Part shown: one piece after another, positions 23,145 through 31,775 of the stretch | How positions within the stretch are numbered: position 1 is the stretch's first letter | How the letters are laid out: every line of letters starts with the position of its first letter | Origin: Clostridia bacterium | GTDB lineage: Bacteria; Bacillota; Clostridia; Oscillospirales; CAG-272 | DNA length: 39,874 bases | NCBI GenBank assembly: GCA_017453245.1 | Contig: JAFTKM010000023.1 | Location: 1-39,874 of the forward strand | Reading direction: 5' to 3' | Translations under genes and position numbers: made by a program | Notes under the pieces: generated by a model | Databases searched by the model: none | What the model saw: only the letters and a program-made list of their open reading frames with translations | What the model was told of the DNA's origin: nothing

Positions 23145-25550
23145 TTACTTTTTGAATTCTATTACGGTAACGCCTGCGTCACCCTCACCGTACTCACCGT
23201 GACGGTAGCTCTTGATTCGCTTATCCGACTTGAAGTATCTCCAAAGAGCGGCGCGGAGAGCGCCTGTGCCCTTTCCGTGGATTATTCTTACAGTACTAAT
23301 GCCTGCGAGTATCGCATCGTCGAGATATTTGTCTACGACGAACCAAGCATCGTCACCTATCATGCCGCGGACGTCAACCTCGGGCTTGAAGGTTGAGACG
23401 ATGGACTTCTTGACCTTGCCCTCGCTGACCTTGGGCTTGGGATCGTCCTTGCGTCTGAATTTAACGTCGCCCTCGATGAGTCTGAGCTTATCCTCGCTGA
23501 CCTTGGTTTTGAGTATTCCCGCGGTGACCGCAACAAGACCGTTTTTGTCCTTCAGAGCGGTAACTACGCCCTCCTTGCCGACGGTAACAAGGTAGACCTT
23601 ATCACCGACCTTTAAGGGACGCGGGAGTGTATATTCCTCGTCAAGCGAGACCTCGCGGACGTCAATTCCGAGGGAGAGCTTCTCGCTTTCGCGAAGGCGT
23701 TTTCTTACCTCCTCGCGGGCACGCTGTGCCATTTCATCGCGCTTATCCTTATTCTCCTGCTTGCGGATATCCTCAAGCTGTTGGAAGATAAACTCGCTTG
23801 ATGCTCTAGCACTATCTAAAATCTGCCGAGCTTTTTGTACCATTTTCTGAATTTCCGACTCACTCTTAGATATTTTATCCTCGAGCTCGGATTCCGCCCT
23901 CTGCTTGAACGACTCGTACTCCGAGCGCATTCTCTCAGCCTCGGTCTTATGACGCTCCATCTCTATTCTGTCGCTGTCAAGACGCTCGATAACGTTCTCA
24001 AAGCGCTTATCCTCGTTCTTGATAAGCTGCTCAGCTCTCTCGATTATCTCATCGGATATACCGAGCTTCTCGGAGATGGCAAAGGCGTTGGAGCGGCCAG
24101 GTGTACCAACGATAAGTCGGTAGGTCGGGCGCAGGGTTTCTATGTCAAATTCGCAGGAGGCATTCTGCACTCTCGGGGTGTCGAGAGCGTAAGCCTTAAG
24201 CTCTGCGTAGTGCGTAGTGGACGCTGTGAGCGCACCGCACTTCTGTGTTTTCTCAAGTATGGAGATGGCAAGAGCCGCGCCCTCTACGGGGTCTGTACCC
24301 GAGCCAAGCTCATCAAAGAGCGCAAGCGAGCGAGGACCTACCTTAGAGAGAATATCAACGACCGTCACCATATGCGAGGAGAAGGTCGATAAAGACGCCT
24401 CTATGCTCTGCTCGTCACCGATATCAACAAGCACCTCCGAGAATATACCGACTCTCGAGGTCTCAAGCGCGGGAATCTGCAAGCCTGCCTGAGTCATAAG
24501 AGTCATAAGCCCCATCGTCTTGAGCGTTACGGTCTTACCGCCGGTGTTGGGACCTGTGATGATGAGTGTATCGAAGTCCTTGCCGATAGACACGTCGATG
24601 GGAACGACCGTATCCTTGGGGATAAGGGGATGTCTTGCTCTCTTGAGCTCAAGGACTCTGTCCTTGGTTATCTCCGGCTTCTCCGCTCTCATCTGCATAG
24701 CAAGAGTTGCGCATCCGAAGTAGAAGGATATCTCGGTTATATTGTGATAGTCGAGCGTAAGCACGGAGGAGATGTCCGCAACGTCAGCAGAAAGCGAAGC
24801 GAGTATGCGCTCGATCTCCTGCGTTTCCGCATTGGAAAGACGCTTGAGCTCATTGTTGGCGTCAACGACCGCCATAGGCTCAACAAAGAGCGTTGCGCCC
24901 GAGGAGGAGGTATCGTGCACCAAGCCCTTGAACTCGTTTCTGTACTCTGCCTTAACGGGCACGACGTATCTGCCGTTACGCATTGTTACGAGGTTATCCT
25001 GAAGGTATTTGAGCTTTGCGCCGCCGATGTAGCCTTGGAGAGTCTCCTTTATCTTGTTGTTGGCGTTACGAATCTTTCTTCTGATGTCCGCAAGCTCGGG
25101 GCTCGCCTCGTCGGCTATAAGGTCCTCCGAAATGATGGAGCGCGTTATACGGTCCTCAAGAGGTCTGTTTGCGATAAGCCTTTTGAATATCGGGTCGAGC
25201 GTTGTCTCGAAGGGCTTATCGGTATCAATATAGTCGAGCATTCCTCGCGCTGAGCGAAGAAGAGACGCCACGTCAAGAAGCTCACGCGGAGAAAGAATGC
25301 CGCCCTTATAGGCTCTGTCCGCCGCCTCAGGTACACTTTCCGGAGCTGAAAAGGACGGGTAACCCTTGGCGTTAATAAGCCTCTTAGCGTCATCCGTCTT
25401 ATTCTGTCTGTCAACGACAAAATCGTACTCGTCGACGGGCATAAGCGCGCGGGCGCGAGCCTTTGCGCCCTCGGTAGCTGTACATTCAACGAGCATATCT
25501 ATTATTTTGTCGTATTCAAGTGTTGTAAGCGTTTTGCCGGTAAAGATCAT
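23145..25550 (-). CDS. mutS2: MutS2 endonuclease / ribosome-rescue ATPase
   Basis: An 801-residue protein. MutS core and lever domains are followed by an ATPase domain with Walker A G-P-N-T-G-G-K-T (333-340), a D-E-L-G-S-G-T-D-P-V-E-G Walker B region near 415, a long Lys/Glu-rich coiled coil (about 510-640), and a C-terminal Smr endonuclease domain with V-D-V-R-G and H-G-K-G-T-G. MutS2 suppresses homologous recombination in some species and in B. subtilis acts on collided ribosomes. Its start codon abuts the recO stop codon, so the two are coupled. Confidence 0.95.
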   Translation of the reverse strand: MIFTGKTLTTLEYDKIIDMLVECTATEGAKARARALMPVDEYDFVVDRQNKTDDAKRLINAKGYPSFSAPESVPEAADRAYKGGILSPRELLDVASLLRSARGMLDYIDTDKPFETTLDPIFKRLIANRPLEDRITRSIISEDLIADEASPELADIRRKIRNANNKIKETLQGYIGGAKLKYLQDNLVTMRNGRYVVPVKAEYRNEFKGLVHDTSSSGATLFVEPMAVVDANNELKRLSNAETQEIERILASLSADVADISSVLTLDYHNITEISFYFGCATLAMQMRAEKPEITKDRVLELKRARHPLIPKDTVVPIDVSIGKDFDTLIITGPNTGGKTVTLKTMGLMTLMTQAGLQIPALETSRVGIFSEVLVDIGDEQSIEASLSTFSSHMVTVVDILSKVGPRSLALFDELGSGTDPVEGAALAISILEKTQKCGALTASTTHYAELKAYALDTPRVQNASCEFDIETLRPTYRLIVGTPGRSNAFAISEKLGISDEIIERAEQLIKNEDKRFENVIERLDSDRIEMERHKTEAERMRSEYESFKQRAESELEDKISKSESEIQKMVQKARQILDSARASSEFIFQQLEDIRKQENKDKRDEMAQRAREEVRKRLRESEKLSLGIDVREVSLDEEYTLPRPLKVGDKVYLVTVGKEGVVTALKDKNGLVAVTAGILKTKVSEDKLRLIEGDVKFRRKDDPKPKVSEGKVKKSIVSTFKPEVDVRGMIGDDAWFVVDKYLDDAILAGISTVRIIHGKGTGALRAALWRYFKSDKRIKSYRHGEYGEGDAGVTVIEFKK

Positions 25551-26327
25551 TTATCTTTTTACCTCATTGTAAAATTCAAGTGTTTTGTAGCTTCTCTCAA
25601 GATGATTTATCACGTAGCGCTCTGCCGCCTTGGCAAACAGCGCCATATCCTCGTCGGATACGTTAAACGAAAACATTCTCTCAAGAGGCGAATAGATAGC
25701 GTAGCACATAGCCGTTTTTGCCCCCTCGGAGAGTATGGACACTATGTGTCCCTCGTGCTCCTCCGAAAGCGTTGTGTGTGATGCTGCCGAGCGCTTATGA
25801 CAGTCGAAGCACTCTAGCGCTCCCGCCATAATATCAAAGAAAAATTCACCCTCGCGCCCCCCGCAGGTGTGACAAGCGAGCACCTCGGGCATAAATCCGA
25901 GAATGGACATAGCGCGCATCTCAAACACGGCTTTTATTTTATTCAAATCGTATTTTTCTTCGGAAATAGCGTAAAGAGAGTTAAGGGCGAGTCTGAGAAG
26001 GTCAACCTCCTTGTCCTCAACGCCGACGTCCGCAAGCACCTCTACGATGTACGCGGCAAGGGCGAGTCCCTCTATACTGTTTCTGATGCCGAAGAAGCTC
26101 TCTATGAGCGAGGCCTCCTTTACCCAATACTTATCGCTCTGTCCGTAGAGGATGAAGCTCGAGTAGCAAAACTGCTGAGTCGAGGACATTTTTCTGCTTT
26201 TAAGCGAGCGAGCGCCTTTAGCAAGAGCGGTAACAATGCCCTGCTCCTCGGTAAATATGGTAAGAAGCCTGTCCGATTCCTTTAAGTCGACTGTCCGAAG
26301 GACCAGTCCCTTTACCTCGGTATGCAT
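25551..26327 (-). CDS. recO: DNA repair protein RecO
   Basis: A 258-residue protein with an N-terminal OB fold (L-V-L-R-T-V-D-L-K-E-S-D-R-L-L-T-I-F), a helical core, and a zinc-binding C-x2-C...C-x2-C (C-H-T-C-G-G and C-F-D-C-H) around 155-185. RecO anneals ssDNA and loads RecA with RecR, which is encoded at 34699-35322. The stop codon of era and the start codon of recO share one base (TGATG), so they are translationally coupled. Confidence 0.94.
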   Translation of the reverse strand: MHTEVKGLVLRTVDLKESDRLLTIFTEEQGIVTALAKGARSLKSRKMSSTQQFCYSSFILYGQSDKYWVKEASLIESFFGIRNSIEGLALAAYIVEVLADVGVEDKEVDLLRLALNSLYAISEEKYDLNKIKAVFEMRAMSILGFMPEVLACHTCGGREGEFFFDIMAGALECFDCHKRSAASHTTLSEEHEGHIVSILSEGAKTAMCYAIYSPLERMFSFNVSDEDMALFAKAAERYVINHLERSYKTLEFYNEVKR

Positions 26328-27214
26328 CAGTTCTCTTCGTGATAACCGAAGTTGTTTATGTTAAAATCGCTCTCGCGCCAATTCTCCTTGACTCTTACGT
26401 AAAGGTCGAGGAACACCTTGGCGTCAAGCATACGCTCAGCATCCGCGCGAGCCTGCGTACCTATCTGCTTGATAAGCGCGCCGCGCTTGCCTATAATAAT
26501 GCCCTTGTGAGATGCCTTCTCACAGTAGATCTCGGCTCTGATGGAAATGACGCCGCGCTTCTCTGTCCATTCCTCAATAGTGACCGCTGTGCCGTGAGGG
26601 ATCTCCTCATCAAGCGAGCGAAGTAGCTTCTCGCGGATTATCTCTGCAACGATCTGTCTCTCGGGCTGATCGGTGATCATATCCTCGTCGAAGAACCACT
26701 CGCCCTCGGAGAGGAACTGACGGCACTCGTCGATAACGATGTCAACGCCCTTGCCCGTCTTAGCGGAGATCGGAATAACCGCGTCAAAATCAAACGCATC
26801 GGCATAAGCCTGAATAGTCTTTGCGATATTAGCGGCTCTGACCATATCCGTTTTGTTTACAACGAGGATCGCGCGCATGCCGTCGGACTTGAAGCGGGAG
26901 ATGAGCTGAGCCTCGATGTCACCTACCTCTTCTCTTGCCTCAACGACGAGAATAGCGTGGTCAACTCCGCCGAGAGTCTGCGACGCAGTCTTGACCATAA
27001 AGTCGCCAAGCTTGGTTCTGGGGCTATGAAGGCCGGGGGTGTCAAAGAAGACGAACTGATCGTCTGCCTCGGTATATATTCCGGTTATTCTGTTTCTTGT
27101 TGTTTGAGGCTTCTTGGAAACTATCGCAACCTTCTCACCGATGATGGCGTTGAGGAGCGTGGACTTTCCAACGTTAGGTCTACCTACAATTGCTATAAAT
27201 GCAGTCTTTTTCAT
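26327..27214 (-). CDS. era: GTPase Era
   Basis: A 295-residue GTPase for 16S rRNA maturation and small-subunit assembly. G1 G-R-P-N-V-G-K-S-T is at about 11-19, followed by D-T-P-G-L near 59 and N-K-T-D near 120. The C-terminal KH domain has G-K-R-G-A-L-I-K-Q-I-G at about 240-252. Normal length. It lies between ybeY (13 bp upstream) and recO (1-bp overlap), the standard Firmicute order, although dgkA and cdd, which often intervene, are absent. Confidence 0.96.
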   Translation of the reverse strand: MKKTAFIAIVGRPNVGKSTLLNAIIGEKVAIVSKKPQTTRNRITGIYTEADDQFVFFDTPGLHSPRTKLGDFMVKTASQTLGGVDHAILVVEAREEVGDIEAQLISRFKSDGMRAILVVNKTDMVRAANIAKTIQAYADAFDFDAVIPISAKTGKGVDIVIDECRQFLSEGEWFFDEDMITDQPERQIVAEIIREKLLRSLDEEIPHGTAVTIEEWTEKRGVISIRAEIYCEKASHKGIIIGKRGALIKQIGTQARADAERMLDAKVFLDLYVRVKENWRESDFNINNFGYHEEN

Positions 27215-27226
27215 TTTTATCGTCCT

Positions 27227-27697
27227 TTAAATATCTACGTTTTCGATGATGGCTCTCTGTCTTTGGCACTGCTCCTCCTCATCCTCGGGAGAGCGCTCGT
27301 GGTCATATCCGAGAAGATGGAGAACAGAGTGAACGGTGAGGAAGGCGATCTCGTGGTGGAAGGTGTTGCCTATCTCCTTGGCCTGCTCCTTGGCTCTCTC
27401 GATGGAGATAACGATGTCTCCAAGAACCGCGCCGTTTGCACACTCGACCTCGTCAAATTCGCCGCCTTCATACATCGGGAACGAGAGCACGTCTGTGTGG
27501 CGGTCTACGTTACGGAATTCCTTATTAAGACCTTTTATATACTCGTTATCGCAGAAGGTGACGGACACCTCGGCATCGTATGGGAAATCCTCGTAATCAA
27601 GCGTTGCCTTGACCGCTTCTCTTACAACTCTCTTAAGGTAGTAAGAGGATTCGTCAAAATATCTGGTTGCCGTGAAGGTTATATATACGTCTCTCAT
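27227..27697 (-). CDS. ybeY: Endoribonuclease YbeY
   Basis: A 156-residue single-strand endoribonuclease acting in rRNA maturation and quality control. The zinc-binding H-x3-H-x5-H signature is complete: H-S-V-L-H-L-L-G-Y-D-H near residue 125. It overlaps the end of phoH by 4 bp (ATGA type) and precedes era. Confidence 0.95.
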   Translation of the reverse strand: MRDVYITFTATRYFDESSYYLKRVVREAVKATLDYEDFPYDAEVSVTFCDNEYIKGLNKEFRNVDRHTDVLSFPMYEGGEFDEVECANGAVLGDIVISIERAKEQAKEIGNTFHHEIAFLTVHSVLHLLGYDHERSPEDEEEQCQRQRAIIENVDI

Positions 27698-28749
27698 TGT
27701 TTTCTGTCCTTTCCGGAGTCCTGAATAAATCTGCGTTGCTTTTTCTCTATCTGCTCTCTTTCGTACTTATCGTACGCGGTGATAATCTTTCTGACTAAGT
27801 GGTGTCTTACTACGTCGCGCTCGGAGAACTCAAAGATTCCGATGCCCTCAATATTCTGAAGAATTGACGCGGCGGTGGAAAGACCGCTCTTCACTCCCCT
27901 TGGGAGGTCGGTCTGCGAAAGGTCGCCCGTAACTACCGCCTTGGAATTATATCCAAGACGAGTTAAGAACATCTTCATCTGCTCGCCTGTGGTATTCTGC
28001 GCCTCGTCGAGAATGATGAAGGAATCATCAAGCGTTCTGCCTCGCATATACGCAAGGGGCGCTATCTCTATCGTGCCGCGCTCCATATACTTCTGGAAGT
28101 TATCGGGACCGAGCATCTCAAAGAGCGCGTCGTAAAGTGGACGGAGATAGGGATCTATCTTGCTCTGAAGGTCGCCGGGCAGGAATCCGAGTCTCTCGCC
28201 TGCCTCAACTGCGGGTCTTGTGAGAATTATGCGGTTTACCGCCTTTTGTCTCAGCGCCTCGACCGCCATAGCAACGGCAAGGAAGGTCTTACCCGTGCCG
28301 GCGGGACCGAGTCCAAGGACTACCGTATTCGATTTTATTGCTTTTATATACTTTTTTTGACCTATTGTCTTAGCCTTGATGGGTTTTCCGCGGTTTGTGA
28401 TGCAAATAACGTCCTTGGAGCAATCCTCGAGCCCATCGTCCTGACCGTCCTTGACGGCGCTGATAACGTACTCTATACTCTGCTCGCTGAGAGTCTCTCC
28501 GTCACCGATCATTCTCTTGAGATACTCAAGCACCCTGACAGCGCTCTTTACGTCCCCCGCTTCTCCGCTGACAACTATCGCGTCACCCGAGTCGGGATCG
28601 CTGTTTCTGTTGGAGACTCTGACGCCAAAGGCACCCTCAACTATCTTTATGTTTGCGTCAAACGCTCCGAAGAGTGAGGCGGTCGCCTCGTTTGACTGAG
28701 TCATTACAATTGCTTCTGACACTTGTAACATCCTTTCAGTTAATTTCAA
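27694..28749 (-). CDS. phoH: PhoH-family ATPase
   Basis: A 351-residue protein. The N-terminal third is KH-like, and the P-loop domain has G-P-A-G-T-G-K-T at 148-155 and a D-E-A-Q-N Walker B near 250. PhoH proteins are predicted RNA-linked ATPases or helicases. The constant neighbourhood with ybeY and era points to a role in RNA metabolism. It overlaps yqfD by 14 bp and ybeY by 4 bp. Confidence 0.94.
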   Translation of the reverse strand: MKLTERMLQVSEAIVMTQSNEATASLFGAFDANIKIVEGAFGVRVSNRNSDPDSGDAIVVSGEAGDVKSAVRVLEYLKRMIGDGETLSEQSIEYVISAVKDGQDDGLEDCSKDVICITNRGKPIKAKTIGQKKYIKAIKSNTVVLGLGPAGTGKTFLAVAMAVEALRQKAVNRIILTRPAVEAGERLGFLPGDLQSKIDPYLRPLYDALFEMLGPDNFQKYMERGTIEIAPLAYMRGRTLDDSFIILDEAQNTTGEQMKMFLTRLGYNSKAVVTGDLSQTDLPRGVKSGLSTAASILQNIEGIGIFEFSERDVVRHHLVRKIITAYDKYEREQIEKKQRRFIQDSGKDRKQ

Positions 28750-29899
28750 TTGCGCTCTCTTTGCCTATATCCGTTGAATACACAACTCGCGAGGTAAGAT
28801 AATAGATGCCGTCCCCGAATTCTCCGCTCGTGCTGAGGCTGATAACATCCGCATCCTTAAACATCGAATATATCTTTCCGTCAAGCTCTCGCCTTGCAAC
28901 AAGGATCATTTCATCCTCGGAGCGTATGCGGGAGCTTTCACCGTATTCGATCGAGTGGGCAGTCTCAAGCCTTATGGGCAATCTATACTTATCGAAAAGC
29001 GCAAATTCCCTTATTTCTTCTATTATATCACAACTATTCTCGCGATTTCCATAGTTTTTAAAAATATTTATCGAAAAATTAAATATTACTACCCGCGCGT
29101 AGGCGAGCTTACGCTTCAGAGGTTGCTTTTCATTTACCTTTCGTGATGCCTCAGACGTTACGTTTAGTACACTCTGAGCACGCACAGAGCCTTCTGCGCG
29201 GCAAAAGCTGACTCCCGACTCGTTTTCCACAACTCCGGATATAAGGATATCACCCTTTCTGACAACGTCGCCGACCTTTACTGCGGCTACTCCGCTTTTA
29301 ACCGTTATTTCCTCAATTACTCCGTCTCGCTCAGCGACAATATTTGAGTATTTCGGAGAGGCTTGTTCGATTATTCCAACGTTTTCGCTCTCTATCACCT
29401 CAACATATGCGACAGTCCCGCGACGGTTGATCGATATCCACGCTATATCCGGTCTCTCGGTAAGTATTTCCGCCTCGAGGGCGTTTTTATCAACTTTCCG
29501 CCACGGTGTCCCGACCTCAAATCCGTTTGCGATGAGAGCGTCCTCTATCACGTAGTCAGAAAGCCGCTCGTTTCCGCTTATCCTTACGTCCCAAACCAAC
29601 CCCGACGTAAATAAACATATACATAAAAGTGTAATTACAGCGGCAAAAATGCCGTATCTCCGTCTGCTTCTGTGTAAAAAACCGTATACGCCCAAAGGCT
29701 CGCCAAGGTCAAAACGGAATTTCGGCTTTGCCAAGGCCAGAAACCTTTTCCTGTCCTTTTCACGTATTCTGAAGGCACCTTCAGGCGTAATGACGGAGCA
29801 TATTTCATTTTTCAAGAGCAGATTAGCCGCTTTTGCTACGTGCTTCTTCTCTACGCTCCCTCGTCTGTAACCGAAAACGAATTCATCAAGTCTTGCCAT
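28736..29899 (-). CDS. yqfD: Sporulation protein YqfD
   Basis: A 387-residue protein with one strong transmembrane segment at about residues 78-100 (after R-R-R-Y-G-I-F). A large extracytoplasmic domain follows, containing V-R-I-S-G-N-E, L-T-E-R-P-D-I-A-W-I-S-I-N-R-R-G-T and the lipoyl-like G-D-V-V-R-K-G-D-I-L-I-S-G segment, as in the YqfD family. In B. subtilis yqfCD is SigmaE-controlled and mutants are impaired in sporulation. It overlaps yqfC and phoH by 14 bp each, which ties sporulation expression to the downstream housekeeping genes. Confidence 0.93.
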   Translation of the reverse strand: MARLDEFVFGYRRGSVEKKHVAKAANLLLKNEICSVITPEGAFRIREKDRKRFLALAKPKFRFDLGEPLGVYGFLHRSRRRYGIFAAVITLLCICLFTSGLVWDVRISGNERLSDYVIEDALIANGFEVGTPWRKVDKNALEAEILTERPDIAWISINRRGTVAYVEVIESENVGIIEQASPKYSNIVAERDGVIEEITVKSGVAAVKVGDVVRKGDILISGVVENESGVSFCRAEGSVRAQSVLNVTSEASRKVNEKQPLKRKLAYARVVIFNFSINIFKNYGNRENSCDIIEEIREFALFDKYRLPIRLETAHSIEYGESSRIRSEDEMILVARRELDGKIYSMFKDADVISLSTSGEFGDGIYYLTSRVVYSTDIGKESAIEIN

Positions 29900-30167
29900 A
29901 GCTCAGTCTGACCTCCGTTATTCTGCCGAATATTTCAACCACACGTCCCTCGAGCACCGATATCTCAAGCGAATCGCCAACGAGCGTCAAGCGTCCCGAA
30001 TGGGACAAAAGCTCAACACATTCTTCTGTAAAATTGCCGATGCTCATAACACCCGAGACCACCGCAACAGCTCCGCGCGAGGATTTCTTTATCTCAATAT
30101 GGAACGAGGACGGTGAAAGTGACGTGAGAATAGCGCTTGGCAAAAGCCTTTTTTTATTACCTGTCAT
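29886..30167 (-). CDS. yqfC: Sporulation protein YqfC
   Basis: A 93-residue protein matching the YabP/YqfC fold: a predicted all-beta core G-V-M-S-I-G-N-F...V-E-L-L-S...G-R-L-T-L-V-G-D-S-L-E-I, ending E-I-F-G-R-I-T-E-V. YqfC pairs with YqfD in SigmaE-dependent mother-cell functions. The open frame continues upstream, but the ATG at 30165-30167 is preferred because GGTAGG lies 9 bp before it. An alternative ATG three codons upstream is possible. A SigmaE-like promoter lies at 30207-30236. Confidence 0.88.
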   Translation of the reverse strand: MTGNKKRLLPSAILTSLSPSSFHIEIKKSSRGAVAVVSGVMSIGNFTEECVELLSHSGRLTLVGDSLEISVLEGRVVEIFGRITEVRLSYGKT

Positions 30168-30206
30168 TTTTTGCATCCTACCTTTCATAGCTTTTATTAC
30201 AGTAAA

Positions 30207-30236
30207 AATGTATGGTCGGTGAGATAAAAAAATGAC
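30207..30236 (-). promoter_or_regulatory. Candidate SigmaE promoter of the yqfC operon
   Basis: On the minus strand CATACATT (30207-30214) closely matches the SigmaE -10 (CATACAAT). GTCATTTT (30229-30236), 14 bp upstream, resembles the SigmaE -35 (GTCATATT type). The -35 box overlaps the first codons of the divergent ylbJ. yqfC-yqfD is SigmaE-dependent in B. subtilis, which supports the call. Confidence 0.65.
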
Positions 30237-31179
30237 AAAGACAAAATCTGTAAAAACGGCTGCAAGGAGATGGACAGAAGAAATGAAGTCGGCATTACTC
30301 CTTCTTTCCGTGCTTATCTTCGGTCTGTTTCTCTCGGGGGAAGCCGCGGAATACGTAAAGGAAGGATTGAATCTGGCGGTAAAGTGTGTAATCCCCTCCT
30401 CCTTTCCGTTTATGATAATTTCGGATATGTACGTCGCATACGGACGACCGGAAAACATACGGATACTCAGAAGGCTGTTTTCTGCTCTCTTTGGACTGTC
30501 TCCTATTGGAATTGCACCGTTTATATGCGGAAACGTAGGCGGCTTTCCCATCGGGGCAAAAATGGTGAGCGAGCTCTACACCTTGGGCGCACTTAGTAAG
30601 AATGAAGCCGAGAGGCTTTTACCGCTGTGTAATAACCCCTCCTGCGCTTTTATTATAGGCGGAGTAGGCCTCGGTATTTACGGCGACGTAAGAGTCGGTT
30701 TTTTGCTGCTCGGCGCGGTATATATATCAACCGCAACATGCGGGATAATCACTCGGAACAATTCTGATAAAAATGATTTTACTGATAATAATATTAGGCA
30801 GAGTTATAATTTCGTTGAGTCAGTGAAACGTGCAGGAACAAGCTCGATTGGTATAATTTCCTTTATTTCTATCTTTTCCGTGCTCTCTGGAATAACAAAA
30901 AATCACATAAAAAATCTGCCTATGTGTTGCCTTATATTCTCTGTTCTCGAGGTGACGAACGCAACGAAAACCTTCTCCCAATTATCCAATTTCTCGCCTT
31001 GCCTTGCGCTCTCTTTATCTGCGTTTGCACTCGGATTCGGCGGAATCTGCGTCGGTATGCAATCCTCTGTTTTCACCTCTCCATCGGGGCTCAGTATGAA
31101 AAAATACTACGTGATAAAATTACTTGAAGGGGCGCTCTCCTCTGCGCTTGTCACAGCTTTCTTCCTATTGATTAAATAA
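30232..31179 (+). CDS. ylbJ: Sporulation integral membrane protein YlbJ
   Basis: A 315-residue polytopic protein with about seven hydrophobic segments. Diagnostic blocks are I-P-S-S-F-P-F-M near 55, G-N-V-G-G-F-P-I-G-A-K near 100, and N-E-A-E-R-L-L-P-L-C-N-N-P-S-C-A-F-I-I-G near 125, all matching YlbJ, a nucleoside-recognition (gate) family member. B. subtilis ylbJ is SigmaE-controlled and needed for a resistant spore cortex. Translation starts after GGTGAG. It is monocistronic and divergent from yqfC, and ends in a clear terminator. I could not place its promoter. Confidence 0.9.
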   Translation: MTKTKSVKTAARRWTEEMKSALLLLSVLIFGLFLSGEAAEYVKEGLNLAVKCVIPSSFPFMIISDMYVAYGRPENIRILRRLFSALFGLSPIGIAPFICGNVGGFPIGAKMVSELYTLGALSKNEAERLLPLCNNPSCAFIIGGVGLGIYGDVRVGFLLLGAVYISTATCGIITRNNSDKNDFTDNNIRQSYNFVESVKRAGTSSIGIISFISIFSVLSGITKNHIKNLPMCCLIFSVLEVTNATKTFSQLSNFSPCLALSLSAFALGFGGICVGMQSSVFTSPSGLSMKKYYVIKLLEGALSSALVTAFFLLIK

Positions 31180-31180
31180 A

Positions 31181-31220
31181 AAAACGGAGATACCGCAAAG
31201 CGCAATATCTCCGTTTTTTA
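31181..31220 (+). terminator. Terminator of ylbJ
   Basis: CGGAGATA (31185-31192) pairs with TATCTCCG (31206-31213), extended by an A run on the left and TTTTTT on the right. It is probably bidirectional with the convergent lipoprotein gene. Confidence 0.92.
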
Positions 31221-31271
31221 TTATGTAAGTGTTGAACTGATCTGTTTGGGATTGTCCGGATATATCAATAC

Positions 31272-31604
31272 TTAATTTCCCTCGGTCGTATCCTCAACCT
31301 CAGGGTTGGTGGGAATAGGAATGATGGGAAGCTCAACGCCACCGCCGATAGAACCGTCGGATTCATAGATCTCGCCGTTGCCGGGAACGACCTGACCGTT
31401 GTCGCCGCCTTCAACTTCCTCATTACACTTATCGCACTTGCCGTCCTTGTTCTCGTCAACGTGCTCGCAGGTATCATCACCGCCGGGATTGGGACCGTCG
31501 GGCTCTTCTCCGGTAATGAAGCCCTTGATGGTATCAAGAACTACGCAAGAGGTGAAGCTGAATACAAGTACGGATATAAGGAGTAACACTAAGAGTTTTT
31601 TCAT
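31272..31604 (-). CDS. Small secreted lipoprotein, Cys-rich, unknown function
   Basis: A 110-residue protein. Residues 1-20 form a lipoprotein signal with lipobox F-T-S-C (Cys20). The mature part is acidic and Gly/Pro-rich, with one C-E-H-V-D-E-N-K-D-G-K-C-D-K-C-N segment (two CxxC-like half-sites plus His, a short metal-binding-like repeat common in clostridial surface proteins). The rest is low-complexity. A strong GGAGG and a textbook promoter (31631-31659) show it is a real gene. Anchored outside the membrane. No function can be assigned. Confidence 0.75.
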   Translation of the reverse strand: MKKLLVLLLISVLVFSFTSCVVLDTIKGFITGEEPDGPNPGGDDTCEHVDENKDGKCDKCNEEVEGGDNGQVVPGNGEIYESDGSIGGGVELPIIPIPTNPEVEDTTEGN

Positions 31605-31630
31605 AAGTCCTCCAAAAGACTTTTTTCTTT

Positions 31631-31659
31631 ATTATAACATCTAAATATATGAATGTCAA
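31631..31659 (-). promoter_or_regulatory. SigmaA promoter of the small lipoprotein gene
   Basis: Minus-strand TTGACA (31654-31659) and TATAAT (31631-31636), 17-bp spacer, consensus at all twelve positions. Confidence 0.9.
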
Positions 31660-31720
31660 GTATGAACTTACAAAAACATTTTATATATAGATTTTTATAT
31701 CAAAGCAATAAAGGATTATT

Positions 31721-31763
31721 CAAATGGGCAAATGCAGTCTATATCCCGGCAAATGCCCATTTG
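31721..31763 (-). terminator. Hairpin downstream of pckG, possible terminator
   Basis: A perfect 10-bp inverted repeat CAAATGGGCA (31721-31730) / TGCCCATTTG (31754-31763) with an inner GCAAATGC-like pairing lies 13 bp after the pckG stop. The T tract beyond it on the minus strand is interrupted (AATAATCCTTTATT), so termination may be inefficient. Confidence 0.55.
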
Positions 31764-31775
31764 TATCAAGCAAAA

